From contig CAMLIL010000016.1 of the NCBI GenBank assembly GCA_946480015.1, positions 1-64,000 on the forward strand: a DNA stretch of 64,000 nt, read 5' to 3'. Origin of the DNA: an uncultured Oxalobacteraceae bacterium (GTDB lineage: Bacteria; Pseudomonadota; Gammaproteobacteria; Burkholderiales; Burkholderiaceae). This document shows, one piece after another, positions 1-9,905 of this stretch. Numbering within the stretch: position 1 is the stretch's first letter; the number at the start of each line of letters is the position of its first letter. Below the pieces are notes generated by a model. It made no database searches. It worked only from the letters and a program-made list of their open reading frames with translations, and was not told the origin of the DNA. A program made the position numbers and the translations under genes.

Positions 1-1
1 C

Positions 2-1681
2 GATAGCATCGATTTGCAAAACCTTCTCGGCAAGAATCTCGCTATCGGCATCCAGCAGGCCGACGGATCGGAATCCTACATTAACGGCTATTTCGATGAA
101 ATCGGTTTCGACTATTCGGACGGTTCTCTGTCTTATTACAGCGGAGTTGTCATGTCGTGGTTCGATTTCCTCAAGCGCCGCATCGATTCGCGTATCTACC
201 AGCACTTGAGCGCCATTGACGTGGTGCGGAAGATATTCGATGAAGAGTATCCGGGCTATGCCGAATATGAATTACGACTGACCAGGGACTACCCGGAAAT
301 TACCTTTCTCGTCATGCGCAACGAATCGTATGCCGATTTCGTATCCCGCGTGCTGGAATCCGTGGGCGTGTTCTATTATTTCGAGTTCACCAAGACCAGT
401 TGCAAGATGATCTTGTGCGACGCGTCGCGCCTGGCATCGTGTTGCCCCAAACAGCAACAGCATGCGAAAGTGGAATTCAATGCAGGCAACCGTACGCGCA
501 GCGAGGGCACCGTCACTCGCTTTTCCGCCCGTCGCAGGCTGCAATCGAACAAGATTACCTTAAACACCTACAACTACAAGGCTGGCGACACTCAGCGCCC
601 CTATCTTGAAACGAGCAGCGTCGTCAAACAGGGCAACGTGCCGGTCATGGAAATTTACGATGGCAATCCTGCCTATCTTTACTCGAACTGGGCGGTGGGC
701 AAGCGTCTTGCGGACCAGCGCATGGACGTATTGGACTGGCAAACCAAAGTGTTTAGCGGCGCGAGCGATTGTCACGGTCTGATTCCCGGCCATACCATGC
801 AACTGACCGGCCATCCCTGGCTGAAAAACGGCAGCAACGAAGACGCCACGTTCCTGATTCTGTCCGTCGAATACGACGCCCGCAACAATTTTACCGGCGA
901 AGGCGAAGGCGACGGCGACGGCAACGATGTCTATACCAATACCTTTACCTGCATCCGGCGCGACATCCCGTATCGTCCGCCTGAAATCCATCCGCACCCA
1001 ATTCCGCCCGGCATCGATTACGCTACGGTGGTCGGCCCGCCCGGGATGGAAATCTGGACTGACGGCATGGGCCGCATCCAGGTCCAATTCAAATGGGACC
1101 GCTACGGCAAACATACTGCCGGTAGTTCCTGTTGGATCAGAGTGACGCAGCCGTGGGCCGGGGGCGGCTATGGAACAATTTCCATCCCCCGTGTCGGCCA
1201 GGAAGTGGGTATCACCTACGCCGGTTCTTACGATAGACCCGTCTGCATTGGGGGGCTCTTCAATGCCAGCCATCCGCCGCCTTATTCCTTGCCGGATGAG
1301 GCCCACAGGATGGGCTTCAAAAGCCGTTCCACGCCCGGCGGCGGCGGCCATTCCGAAATGGTGATCCATGACAAAAAAGGATCGGAACTGGTGAACATGC
1401 ATGCGCAAAAAGATTTTACGACGACCGTGCTGAACAACCATACCACCACCGTCAACGGCCCGGAACAGAAAAACATCGTCGCCAACGGCAAGCAAACCAA
1501 TATCGTCAAACAGGATATCGAAATCACATCGGTGGAAGGATCGATTTTTTTGACAGCGACGGAACAGATCCTTTTGCGCATCGGTGAAAGCACCTATGTC
1601 CAGATTACGGATGGAAAAATTCTGGTCAATGGAAAACAGGTTGGCGTGTTCGGCCCTGACGGCATCCGTTTGAATCGCTAG
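2..1681 (+). CDS. vgrG: Type VI secretion tip protein VgrG (5' truncated by window edge)
   Basis: VgrG forms the trimeric spike at the tip of the T6SS tube and carries PAAR/Rhs effectors into target cells. The frame is open to base 2, so the N-terminus lies outside the window. What remains is the end of the gp27-like part, then a gp5-like OB-fold near bases 1027-1260 (VVGPPGMEIWTDGMGRIQV, VTQPWAGGGYGTISIPRVGQ), then a Thr/Asn-rich beta-helix with TTTVNGPEQKN-like repeats. It ends with GVFGPDGIRLNR and has no long C-terminal extension, so it is a structural rather than an evolved effector VgrG. The chaperone, PAAR-Rhs effector and immunity gene that follow are the usual order of a VgrG effector island. 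Confidence 0.95.
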   Translation, partial: DSIDLQNLLGKNLAIGIQQADGSESYINGYFDEIGFDYSDGSLSYYSGVVMSWFDFLKRRIDSRIYQHLSAIDVVRKIFDEEYPGYAEYELRLTRDYPEITFLVMRNESYADFVSRVLESVGVFYYFEFTKTSCKMILCDASRLASCCPKQQQHAKVEFNAGNRTRSEGTVTRFSARRRLQSNKITLNTYNYKAGDTQRPYLETSSVVKQGNVPVMEIYDGNPAYLYSNWAVGKRLADQRMDVLDWQTKVFSGASDCHGLIPGHTMQLTGHPWLKNGSNEDATFLILSVEYDARNNFTGEGEGDGDGNDVYTNTFTCIRRDIPYRPPEIHPHPIPPGIDYATVVGPPGMEIWTDGMGRIQVQFKWDRYGKHTAGSSCWIRVTQPWAGGGYGTISIPRVGQEVGITYAGSYDRPVCIGGLFNASHPPPYSLPDEAHRMGFKSRSTPGGGGHSEMVIHDKKGSELVNMHAQKDFTTTVLNNHTTTVNGPEQKNIVANGKQTNIVKQDIEITSVEGSIFLTATEQILLRIGESTYVQITDGKILVNGKQVGVFGPDGIRLNR

Positions 1682-1718
1682 GCTTTCCTCGCTCTTTTCT
1701 GCATCGGTTTTTCTTACT

Positions 1719-2177
1719 ATGACGCCATATTTTATTGACGAGGGCAGCATCCAGTTGCCCGAGGGCTTCCACGACCGCAGCACGCATATTTTTGTGCTGG
1801 GCGAACCCGACACATCAACACTCAATTTCAACATCTCCCGCGACAAAGTGCGCCCCGGCGAAGACTTGCCGCAATACGTCACGCGGCAAATCGGCATGAT
1901 GAAAAGCAAGCTGCCCGGCTATACCCTTCAGACCCGCCAAGCGGCGCAACTCGGCAGCAATCCCGCCATTGAGGGCGAACAGATCGAAGCGATGCAAAAA
2001 CAAAAGGGACAGCCTTTTTACCAGCGGCAAGCGGCCTTCATGATCGATGACAGCCGCGTGCTGGTTTTTTCCGCGACTTCCGGCAGGAAACTCGATAACG
2101 CCTTTGAGACGTGCTGGCAGCAATGGCTTGGCAGTTTTGTGCTGCGTCCCCCCGCAGCCACGCCGGACAAGGAATAA
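1719..2177 (+). CDS. Eag/DcrB-type effector chaperone (DUF1795)
   Basis: A 152-residue cytosolic protein of the DcrB/DUF1795 (EagR) family. These chaperones bind and shield the N-terminal transmembrane segments of PAAR-Rhs effectors and help load them on VgrG. The sequence has no signal peptide and shows the alpha/beta pattern of the family ([51 protein letters not shown]). It sits between vgrG and an Rhs gene whose product starts with a prePAAR motif and hydrophobic segments, exactly the client expected. The start ATG has no obvious Shine-Dalgarno sequence. Stop and next start are 2 bp apart, so translation is probably coupled. Confidence 0.9.
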   Translation: MTPYFIDEGSIQLPEGFHDRSTHIFVLGEPDTSTLNFNISRDKVRPGEDLPQYVTRQIGMMKSKLPGYTLQTRQAAQLGSNPAIEGEQIEAMQKQKGQPFYQRQAAFMIDDSRVLVFSATSGRKLDNAFETCWQQWLGSFVLRPPAATPDKE

Positions 2178-2179
2178 AC

Positions 2180-5100
2180 ATGTACGAAGCCGCACGGGTT
2201 GACGATACGATCTGTCATTCCTCGGCGTTGATGGGGTTCCTGGTCGGCGCATTGATCGGCATCGCCTTGATCGTGGCGGTGTCGTTCATCGCTTGTACGG
2301 CCGGGCTGGGCGGCTTTCTGGTCGGCCTGGCGTTAGGCTATCTTGCCAATGTCGCCGCGCATGACGCGCTTGGACTGGGCGAAGCGATTGGTTCCGCGCA
2401 TACCAGCCCTGCCGGTAAAATCGTGCAAGGCTCGCCCGACGTGTTCATCAATGACCGCCATGCCGCCGTCGTCACCAGCCCGATTCTCTGCGACAAGCAC
2501 GGTATGGGCAAGATCGCGCAAGGCTCGTCCAACGTCGATATCAACGTCCATCCCGCCGCCCGCAAGGACGATAAAACCACGTGCGGCGGCGCCATCGGCA
2601 GCGGTTCCGATAACGTGTTTATCGGCGGCGGCACGACGACGTATCTGGATATCGAGCCGGAAATCCCTAAATCCTACCGCTACGCCACAGAAGGCGCATT
2701 TCTTGCCGCCGGACTATTCCGCGGACTGGCAAGTCTTGCCAAGGCAGGAATGAACGGCGGCATCCGCGCCCTGGGCCGTTGCGGCGCAGGGTTTGCTGCG
2801 GGCATGATCGCAGGGGAAGTCGTCAACCGCTATGGCATTGAACCGCTTGTCGGCGCATTGGTCGGCCATCCGGTCGAAGCGACCAGCGGGCGCAAGCTGC
2901 TGCTCAACAGCGATGAAACCGACTTCATCCTGCCGGGGCCGCTGCCGCTTTCCAGCAGCCGTTTTTACGCCAGCAATTTGAACCATATCGGCATGCTTGG
3001 GCGCGGCTGGATGCACGAATGGGATGTCTTCGTGTACATCACCGACGATCACGTGATCTACACCGGCAGGCAAGGCCGCGAGATCGCCTTCCCCAAAGTC
3101 GACCCCGGCCAAAAGCTCTTTGCCCCCGCCGAAAAAATCACGCTGGCGCATCTTGCCGATGGCCGCTACATGATTTGTACGCAGGATGAGATTTACTACA
3201 TTTTCGGCAACGTCTTGCCGGACGGTACGGCGCGGCTCATGCGCATCGAGGATCAGGTAGGCCGGGGCATCGGTTTCCAGCGCGACGAAACGGGACGGCT
3301 TGAATGCGTGGCGAGTCAGGGCCAAGTGCTGCGTCTGAGCTACACACAGGAAAACAGCAACAGCGTCACCCATATCGAACTGGTCGAAGGCGGCAAGCCC
3401 GGCCCACTGGTCATGTACAACTATGACAGCCAGAACCGTTTAATCCGCGTGACAGACCGTGCCTGGAAAACCGTCCGCCGCTTCTCCTATGTGGACGATA
3501 CGACCTTAATGCGGCAGCACCGCAATGCGCTGGATTTCGTGTGCGAATACCGCTGGGAGACAATAGACGGCCAGCCGCGCGTGGTGGAGCACCGCACCAG
3601 CGAAGGCGAATGTTACCGTTTCGGCTACGACACCGCCAACCGCCGGAGCTGGGTGCAGGACACCTTCGAGCGACAAGCCCAATGGCATTACGACGAGTAT
3701 GAGCAGGTTGTGGAAGCTGTCTGGTTCGATGGGCAAACCAGCCGCTTCGATTACGACGCGAGCGGCAATCTGGTCGCCTTGCACCTGCCGGGCAATCGCC
3801 ATGTCACGCTGGAATATGACGATCAATCCAGGCTCGTCAAGCATGTCGATCCACTGGGGCGCGTTACCCGCAACGAATATGACGGCAGCAGCGTGCGCCT
3901 GACGCGCCGCATCCTGCCGGACGGCACGCTATGGCAAGCCCGTTACGAGGATGACGGTTTGCTCCTGTGGGAGATCGACCCGCTCGGACGACAAACCCGT
4001 TACGACTATTTCCACAATGGCCTGCCCGATACGATCCATGACGCACGCGGCGGCACAAAGGTCTTGAAGTGGATAAGCCATCTTGGATTGCTGTCCTCGT
4101 ATACCGACTGTTCCGGCAAGACCACGCATTACGAATACAACAAAGACGGCGACCTGTGCGCCATCGTCGATGCCGAAGGCAAGCGCACGACGATCGAGCG
4201 CAACCGCGACGGCGCACCGACCAAGGTGACGCGCCCTGATGACAGTCAGGAACAGTTCGAGTATGAAAGCAATGGTTTGCTGCGTCGCTACCTCGACCCC
4301 GCCGGCAAAAAGCAGGACTGGCTATACAACGGACGCGGACAAGTGTTGCGCGCGACCGACCCGGCAGCGCGCACCACCGCCTATCGTTATGACGAACAGG
4401 GGCGCTTGCTGGAAATAACAAACGGCAATGGCAACGGCATGCAATTCGAGTACGACGCCGCCCACCGGCTGACGCTGGAAATCGGATTCGACAAGGTGGA
4501 AAAGCGCTATCGTTACGATGCCGCAGGGTTTCTTATCGGCATTGAAACGCAGGGGCAGGACGAGGCCCATAAAACCGTCACACGCGACACGCTGTTTAAA
4601 CGCGACGCTGCCGGGCAACTTCTCGAAAGACATACCGACACCGCCGTGACCACGTATGAATACGACTTGCTCGACCGCTTGTTGCGCGCCACGCGCACGC
4701 CGACTGCAGCCGGGCAAGCTTTGGGCATCGTCGCCGATACGGTGGCGTTCGAGTATGACAAAGCCGGGCAGTTAATCGCCGAGGAAGGCGCACACGGGCG
4801 GCTCACGTATGCACTGGACGAGTTGGGCAACCTGACCACGCTGACCCTGCCGCAAGGCCAGAAAATGGAAACCCTGCGCTACGGTTCCGGCCATGTCCAC
4901 CAATTGCGCATTGCCGACCAGTTGGTATGCGATATCGAGCGCGACGACTTGCACAGGGAAATCCTGCGCACGCAAGGACGGCTGACCACGGCATTCGGTT
5001 TCGATGCGCTGGGACGGCGCAGCTGGCAAAGCACGAACCCCGCCCTTGGCGGCAGCGCCCCCGCCACGCCGCCCCCGGGACAGGGCCAGATATGGCGCAC

Positions 5101-6379
5101 CTACGATTACGACCGCAGCGGCGAATTGACGGGCCTGAACGACCATCTGCGCGGCATGCAGCATTACAGTTACGACGAGGGCGGATGGCTGCTCTCCCGC
5201 GCCCAACGGGATGGGACGGACCATTTTACCTGGGACAAAGCCGGCAACCTCAGCCGGCGCGACCCCGCGCAAGGCTACTGGCACGATACCGCCGTCACCG
5301 GCAATCGGCTGAAGGTCTGGCAAGACGTGCGCCTCGCCTACGATGCGTTCGGCAACATCATCCACAAAAAGAAAGGTCGCTGGCGCGAACAGCAATTTGC
5401 CTATGACGCCGACAACCGCCTGCTGTGCGTGCGCGGCGATGCGCCGCAGGGTGGCCCTCTCACCACGCGCTTTGCTTACGATGCGTTAGGGCGGCGCATC
5501 GGCAAGACTGTGCTCGACGACAATGAGGTCGATGCCTCGGGACAGGCGAAGCAGGTGGAAACGCGCTTTGTCTGGCAAGGCATGCGCATGGTGCAGGAAC
5601 AATGCCAGCGCACCGTCGCCAGCTATGTGTATGAACCGGGCAGTTATGCGCCGCTGGCGCGGCTGGATCAGGTGCTGCGGGATGATGGCAGCGTGGGCAA
5701 GGGACAGTTGTATTATTTCCATGTCGACCAGATCGGCACGCCGCAGGAAGTCACCGACGAGGCGGGCAAGCTGCACTGGGCGGGGCGCTATACCGCTTGG
5801 GGCAAGTTGCTGCGCAACGACTTGAATGCGGTGGATGCCGAAGGGCTGTTCGAGCAGAATGTGCGCTATCAGGGGCAGTATGCCGATGAGAGTACGGGGC
5901 TGCACTACAATACGTTCAGGTACTACGATCCCGATATTGGACGCTTTGTGACGCAAGATCCGATTGGGCTGGACGGCGGAATTAATCTTTATCGCTATGC
6001 GCCTAATCCCGTTTCCTGGGTTGATCCTTGGGGGTGGGAAGGATACAAAGCAGAATCCCCCTATCATGGTTTTAAACCAAGTTATGAAAACCCAGGGCAT
6101 CATGATCCCACCAATCCAGATTTCCGAGGAGGGGGTTCACGCACAACGCCCTTACCTCCGGACGCAGAGGAGGTTTACCGACGAGCGGTTCCAGCAGATA
6201 CTGAAGGAAAAACCTGGTACGGGCAAAACAGCGAAGGGGAATTTTATCGTTATCAAGATAACAACCAAGGAAAAGCGCACTGGAACGGCAGGGAAAATTC
6301 ATCCAGAGGTCTAAAAGTGCCTAACTGGATTAAGAAGCGGTTTAATGCAATGAAAGAAAAGTTTGGAGGTTGTGCTTAA
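2180..6379 (+). CDS. PAAR-Rhs type VI effector with C-terminal toxin domain
   Basis: A 1399-residue Rhs effector. ATG 2180 was chosen because the product then opens with the prePAAR motif [10 protein letters not shown] (residues 4-13), followed by two hydrophobic segments (about 17-60) and a PAAR domain (about 65-160) that caps VgrG. About 20 YD/Rhs repeats form the shell that encloses the toxin. The core closes at the conserved [13 protein letters not shown]...DPWGW, where Rhs proteins are cleaved. The last about 115 residues (from base 6038) are the variable toxin: [43 protein letters not shown] recognise this as a recurrent Rhs tail type but cannot name its activity. The tail is more AT-rich than the core, typical of an exchanged toxin/immunity cassette. 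Confidence 0.93.
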   Translation: MYEAARVDDTICHSSALMGFLVGALIGIALIVAVSFIACTAGLGGFLVGLALGYLANVAAHDALGLGEAIGSAHTSPAGKIVQGSPDVFINDRHAAVVTSPILCDKHGMGKIAQGSSNVDINVHPAARKDDKTTCGGAIGSGSDNVFIGGGTTTYLDIEPEIPKSYRYATEGAFLAAGLFRGLASLAKAGMNGGIRALGRCGAGFAAGMIAGEVVNRYGIEPLVGALVGHPVEATSGRKLLLNSDETDFILPGPLPLSSSRFYASNLNHIGMLGRGWMHEWDVFVYITDDHVIYTGRQGREIAFPKVDPGQKLFAPAEKITLAHLADGRYMICTQDEIYYIFGNVLPDGTARLMRIEDQVGRGIGFQRDETGRLECVASQGQVLRLSYTQENSNSVTHIELVEGGKPGPLVMYNYDSQNRLIRVTDRAWKTVRRFSYVDDTTLMRQHRNALDFVCEYRWETIDGQPRVVEHRTSEGECYRFGYDTANRRSWVQDTFERQAQWHYDEYEQVVEAVWFDGQTSRFDYDASGNLVALHLPGNRHVTLEYDDQSRLVKHVDPLGRVTRNEYDGSSVRLTRRILPDGTLWQARYEDDGLLLWEIDPLGRQTRYDYFHNGLPDTIHDARGGTKVLKWISHLGLLSSYTDCSGKTTHYEYNKDGDLCAIVDAEGKRTTIERNRDGAPTKVTRPDDSQEQFEYESNGLLRRYLDPAGKKQDWLYNGRGQVLRATDPAARTTAYRYDEQGRLLEITNGNGNGMQFEYDAAHRLTLEIGFDKVEKRYRYDAAGFLIGIETQGQDEAHKTVTRDTLFKRDAAGQLLERHTDTAVTTYEYDLLDRLLRATRTPTAAGQALGIVADTVAFEYDKAGQLIAEEGAHGRLTYALDELGNLTTLTLPQGQKMETLRYGSGHVHQLRIADQLVCDIERDDLHREILRTQGRLTTAFGFDALGRRSWQSTNPALGGSAPATPPPGQGQIWRTYDYDRSGELTGLNDHLRGMQHYSYDEGGWLLSRAQRDGTDHFTWDKAGNLSRRDPAQGYWHDTAVTGNRLKVWQDVRLAYDAFGNIIHKKKGRWREQQFAYDADNRLLCVRGDAPQGGPLTTRFAYDALGRRIGKTVLDDNEVDASGQAKQVETRFVWQGMRMVQEQCQRTVASYVYEPGSYAPLARLDQVLRDDGSVGKGQLYYFHVDQIGTPQEVTDEAGKLHWAGRYTAWGKLLRNDLNAVDAEGLFEQNVRYQGQYADESTGLHYNTFRYYDPDIGRFVTQDPIGLDGGINLYRYAPNPVSWVDPWGWEGYKAESPYHGFKPSYENPGHHDPTNPDFRGGGSRTTPLPPDAEEVYRRAVPADTEGKTWYGQNSEGEFYRYQDNNQGKAHWNGRENSSRGLKVPNWIKKRFNAMKEKFGGCA

Positions 6380-6380
6380 C

Positions 6381-6890
6381 ATGGACAACAAATTTGTATT
6401 CGGAGACCCTTCTTTTTTTTCCATCCAAGGAATGCATCAATCGCGCATAAGTACATCGAATAATGAATTTGGCAATGTTTGCATCACTTGCGGTGGCGAG
6501 ATTTTAGGAGACAGTAACATAGTCGTAATACTTGCTACCGTTGCAGGGCAATTAAAACAAAAACTAAAAGAACATAATGAATTTTTATCGGAAAAACTTT
6601 TTTTATTCGAACGTCATGCTTTACTTGACTATATCGAACAGAGTTTATCGCAGAGCCAAACTTATGCGGATGCAGCACCATACGAATCCCTGTTTCTGGC
6701 CCCTGGTGCATCTGAGGCATTCGATGGTGAAACCATTGTTTGGCTAAACTATAAAGATTTAGACCGACTTGTATGGCGTAAATTTGGAACTCAAGAGGTT
6801 AAAGAATTGCATGTTCCATTTGGTACGGTAGCGTGCGTTGTGCAAAATTTTATTAATTTCGCCAATAGTCTATATAACTTGGATATTTGA
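6381..6890 (+). CDS. Probable immunity protein for the Rhs toxin (Imm42-like N-terminus)
   Basis: A 169-residue acidic cytosolic protein beginning 1 bp after the Rhs stop; the ATG at 6381 is preceded by GGAGG. The opening FVFGDPSFFSIQ followed by a short beta segment and CGGEILGDSN resembles the Imm42 family (FGDPxxFAI start), a guess from memory of that family. Base composition is much more AT-rich than the Rhs core, as for the toxin tail, so toxin and immunity gene probably moved together. Position, size and lack of a signal peptide fit an antidote acting in the cytoplasm. That the toxin acts there is inferred from this. Confidence 0.72.
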   Translation: MDNKFVFGDPSFFSIQGMHQSRISTSNNEFGNVCITCGGEILGDSNIVVILATVAGQLKQKLKEHNEFLSEKLFLFERHALLDYIEQSLSQSQTYADAAPYESLFLAPGASEAFDGETIVWLNYKDLDRLVWRKFGTQEVKELHVPFGTVACVVQNFINFANSLYNLDI

Positions 6891-6912
6891 TATTCAAGTA
6901 GCATAAGCGGGC

Positions 6913-7017
6913 CAGTATCTGGACCCCGCCGGAAAAAAGCAGGTCTGGCTATACAACGGGCGCGGGCAAGTATTGCGCGTTGCCGACCCGGCAGCGCGCA
7001 TCACCGCCTATCGCTAG
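6913..7017 (+). pseudogene. Orphan scrap of an Rhs repeat
   Basis: These 34 codons plus TAG read [18 protein letters not shown] then QVLRVADPAARITAYR. The intact Rhs gene has a nearly identical stretch at about 4289-4386 ([20 protein letters not shown]). It has no start and no flanking Rhs sequence. It is a displaced duplicate of an internal Rhs repeat, left by recombination at the cassette end. Confidence 0.85.
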
Positions 7018-7052
7018 GCAAAGACAAAATCGTTATAGAAGCGGGTATCGTC

Positions 7053-7298
7053 ATGCGGCTGACCATTGCACAACAAATCGAGGAAGCGCTATCTCAAGAA
7101 TCACCGATAGAGTCCATTAGGAAGCTTGCGATTAAGCTAAATAATGATGGTGTCGAAAAAGAGGAAATCCTCCGAGAATTTTATGCATTCGATAATATAT
7201 TGAAGAATACGGAAAGAGATAGGGATGTTGATTTTTTGGAGGAGGTGATCGATATGATGACGGGTTGCTACATGGGAAGAAATTTATATTTGAAATAA
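7053..7298 (+). CDS. Small hypothetical protein, possible orphan immunity gene
   Basis: An 81-residue acidic, mostly helical protein (IAQQIEEALSQ, SIRKLAIKLNND, EEILREFYAFDNIL, DFLEEVIDMMTG). No family recognised. It is AT-rich like the immunity gene before it and unlike the chromosome around. It follows the orphan Rhs scrap by 35 bp, the place where displaced toxin/immunity pairs accumulate, so a solitary immunity gene is the natural guess. A standalone antitoxin-like or regulatory protein is also possible. Confidence 0.5.
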   Translation: MRLTIAQQIEEALSQESPIESIRKLAIKLNNDGVEKEEILREFYAFDNILKNTERDRDVDFLEEVIDMMTGCYMGRNLYLK

Positions 7299-7408
7299 TC
7301 CTATTTTGCAAGGGAAATATCTGGATCGTGCAAAGATGTCGCTGATCGCACTCCGCCAAAGAATAGCTGAGCCTGCTTAACAACCTTTATTTCAGTGACG
7401 TAGATTAA

Positions 7409-7633
7409 TCCATATGGGATGGTGGGCACACACCCGGCTATGAACCCGGCGACGAATTCAAGAATGTAAGGTTCGTATATGGCTCTACGCCAAATTCGCT
7501 GACGGCCGTTGACATACATGATAAAGAACAGGCGATTAGCGCCGATGCAGCCCAAGCCTTGCCCAAACACTCTTCACGTGGCGACACGAACATCAAGCAG
7601 CTAATCGCAAGCCACATGGCTGCCAAAAAATAA
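7409..7633 (+). pseudogene. 3' remnant of an unidentified gene
   Basis: An open frame of 74 codons without a plausible start follows a TAA at 7406. It reads protein-like (GYEPGDEFKNVRFVYGS, TAVDIHDKEQAISADAAQAL, NIKQLIASHMAAKK) and ends in a TAA. The sequence looks like a genuine C-terminus cut off from its 5' part. Family unknown; a T6SS accessory or effector tail is possible from its place at the end of the island. Confidence 0.35.
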
Positions 7634-7663
7634 GGTCGGGCCGTAAGTTGATGCTATTTGTCA

Positions 7664-8040
7664 ATGAAAATCTCCTGCATCGAATACGGCGCCGATTGCG
7701 GCAATCTGGCCTCTTGGGCCGCGCTATGTCCCGGCAACAATGAATCGGCCGGCAGCGCAAATCGGGGCGCACCCGGAAAGGCAACGGGATCATCCGCTAC
7801 ATCCTGTGTGAGTGCGCGAACGCGGCACGCAGGGCCAAACGCGCGCTGGCGGCCAAATACAAAAGCCTGGTGATCAGGAAACCGCACAAAAAATGCCATC
7901 GTCGCCGTCGCGCACAGAATGATCCGCCTGATCTATTTGCTGCTCACGCGCAAAGAGGCGTATCACGATCCAAACATCGACTATGCCGCCATGAGTGCCA
8001 GATAAAACGCGCCACGTTGGATCGAGCAACTGCGCGAGAT
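7664..8040 (+). pseudogene. IS110-family transposase remnant (C-terminal part)
   Basis: Three reading frames must be joined to recover the end of an IS110/IS1111-type transposase. One gives NLASWAALCPGNNESAG (7699-7755), the next SGRTRKGNGIIRYILCECAN up to KPHKKC, and the third IVAVAHRMIRLIYLLLTRKE then YHDPNIDYAAMSAR, followed by an in-frame TAA before NAPRWIEQL. LASWAGLCPGNNESAGKRKSGRTRKGN-like text is the signature of the second catalytic part of IS110 transposases. At least two frameshifts and one stop mean it is dead. The 5' half of the element is missing. Confidence 0.85.
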
Positions 8041-8521
8041 CTGCACGTGGCCCGCCGCAAGACCAGCAAACACAACATAGCAGCTGTGCCGCCACAACGA
8101 GGGGTCGGGCCGACGGCACTTTCATCCTGATTTAGGCGGGAGCATGCCCCTTACCCGCACTCCCCTGACTTCCATCCCTTCCAGCACTGATCTCCGCCTT
8201 GTTGAACATGGGGGAGATTGTGACGAAGCGAGTACGTCGATGATAGGACGCGCCCCCGCACTCGGCCTGTTGACAAAATCGTCCCGAGTACCACGATCTC
8301 TGCGCGACCGGTCTTCGGCCAAGCCTTCCGCCTGAGCCTGACTTATGGATGGTCGCCGGATGCCGCTAGCGGCATCCGCACGTGGATAATGGAGGTGTTG
8401 GTCGGCTTGCCGGCGCATACCGTGCAATCACCGACAGCGGCTTGCGTTCGTCCAACGCTTCCGCGAGCATATTTCGGACGAGTAACCCGGGGACGTCCCC
8501 AAATCCGAATTCATCCATAAC
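8041..8521. other. Intergenic stretch without a recognisable gene
   Basis: About 480 bp between the transposase remnant and the solute-binding protein gene. Short open frames exist on both strands, but none has a start with a Shine-Dalgarno sequence or a recognisable family. The one clear structure is a perfect palindrome at 8357-8378. Confidence 0.5.
8357..8378. repeat. 22-bp perfect palindrome
   Basis: The two 11-base arms CGGATGCCGCT and AGCGGCATCCG are exact reverse complements with no loop. It lies 144 bp before the solute-binding protein gene and downstream of IS110 debris. It could be an operator or a REP-like element; no poly-T follows, so it is not an intrinsic terminator. Confidence 0.6.
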
Positions 8522-9880
8522 ATGGTCAGTCAGTCGTGCGGGGACCAGCGGCAACGGCGGCGCGTGGACACGGCCCGGATTGCGGCTGCGCTGCTCGGGT
8601 GGCTTGCTGTCCACGCGGCCGACAGCCAGATGGCGCTCGCGCATGCTGGCCCGGCCGCATCAGCGGCCACGGCGCAGCCCAAGCTCATCACCGCCTGGAC
8701 GCATGAAGACGCCAACTCGCCGCCATTCCAGGTATTGCGAAAAGCGGCAGAAACCTTCAACGGCCAGCAGCGCAGGTATCAGGTGAGGATTGTTTCCTCT
8801 GCCCGCAGGATCTATGAGAACTGGATACACAGCGAGGCGGCGACCGGCTCCCTGCCCTGCCTGCTGGAATTTGACGGCCCCTACCTGTCCGCCTTCGCCT
8901 GGCCGGGCTACCTGCAACCCATCGACCGGTTCGTGCCAGCGGACATGCTGCGTGACTTCCTGCCCTCCATCGTGGCCCAGGGCACCTACCAGGGCCGGCT
9001 CTACAGCCTCGGACAATACGACTCCGGCCTGGGCCTGTGGGGCAATCGCCGCTACCTGCGGGCCGCCGGCGTGCGCATTCCCACCCTGGCCGCGCCCTGG
9101 AATCTCGTGGAATTCGAACAGGCGCTGGAAAAGCTCGCGGCCTTGAAGGAAGTTGAATATGCCATCAGCCTGGGCCTGCACAACAAGCCCAGCGGCGAAT
9201 TCTTTGCCTATGCCTACGCGCCCATCCTGCAAGGCTTCGGTGGCGACCTGATCGACCGCCATACCTACCGCAGCGCAAAGGGCGTGCTCGACGGCCCGCA
9301 GTCGGTGACGGCAATGAAGCATTTCCAGCGCTGGGTCCAACAGGGCTGGGCGCGCGGAGCGACGGCGCGGTTCGACGACTTCGACAAGGGCAAGGCGGCG
9401 CTATCCTGGAGCGGGAACTGGGCCTTCCAGCGCTATGACAAGGCGCTGGGCAAGGACCTGGTCGCGCTGCCCATGCCGGACTTCGGGCAAGGCATCAAGA
9501 CCGGCATGGGTTCGTGGGCGTGGGGCATGTCGAGCACCTGCCGTGAACCTGCCGGCGCCTGGGCTTTCCTCGCCCGCCTGCTATCGGACAAGGAAATTCT
9601 TAACATGACGAGCGTTAACAACGGCATGCCTGCGCGCCGCTCGGCCATGGTACTATCGCCGCTGTACGGCGCACAGGGCCCCCTGCGCTTCTACGTGCTG
9701 CAGCTCGAAGCGGGCGGCGTGCCGCGCCCCGCAACGCCGACTTACGGCACAATCAGCAAGGCCTTTGGAGAGGCTGTCGCCCGCATCGCGGCTGGAGCGG
9801 ATGTGCAGGCCGAACTCAGCAAGGCCGCCGCCATCATCGACCAGAACATCGCCGCGCACCGCGGTTACCCGTACCGGTGA
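8522..9880 (+). CDS. Family 1 extracellular (sugar) solute-binding protein
   Basis: A 452-residue periplasmic binding protein of the ABC sugar type (SBP family 1). After an Arg-rich N-region and hydrophobic stretch, the mature part starts near PKLITAWTHEDANSPPF. Family landmarks are LRKAAETFNGQQ, GQYDSGLGLWGNRRYL, APWNLVEFEQALEKLA, FDKGKAALSWSGNWAF and the C-terminal FGEAVARIAAGADVQ. No permease or ATPase gene lies beside it. Instead, a membrane hybrid kinase starts 25 bp downstream. The protein may therefore serve as a ligand-presenting partner for that kinase rather than for transport. The ATG lacks a good Shine-Dalgarno sequence, so the N-terminus is uncertain. Confidence 0.85.
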   Translation: MVSQSCGDQRQRRRVDTARIAAALLGWLAVHAADSQMALAHAGPAASAATAQPKLITAWTHEDANSPPFQVLRKAAETFNGQQRRYQVRIVSSARRIYENWIHSEAATGSLPCLLEFDGPYLSAFAWPGYLQPIDRFVPADMLRDFLPSIVAQGTYQGRLYSLGQYDSGLGLWGNRRYLRAAGVRIPTLAAPWNLVEFEQALEKLAALKEVEYAISLGLHNKPSGEFFAYAYAPILQGFGGDLIDRHTYRSAKGVLDGPQSVTAMKHFQRWVQQGWARGATARFDDFDKGKAALSWSGNWAFQRYDKALGKDLVALPMPDFGQGIKTGMGSWAWGMSSTCREPAGAWAFLARLLSDKEILNMTSVNNGMPARRSAMVLSPLYGAQGPLRFYVLQLEAGGVPRPATPTYGTISKAFGEAVARIAAGADVQAELSKAAAIIDQNIAAHRGYPYR

Positions 9881-9905
9881 TGCTCGTATCTGCCAGGGTA
9901 GCGAC

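Noticed and set aside
560..1909. 449-codon minus-strand ORF opposite vgrG
   Set aside because: It is the antisense of a clear VgrG coding frame and has no family resemblance; long shadows are common in GC-rich DNA.
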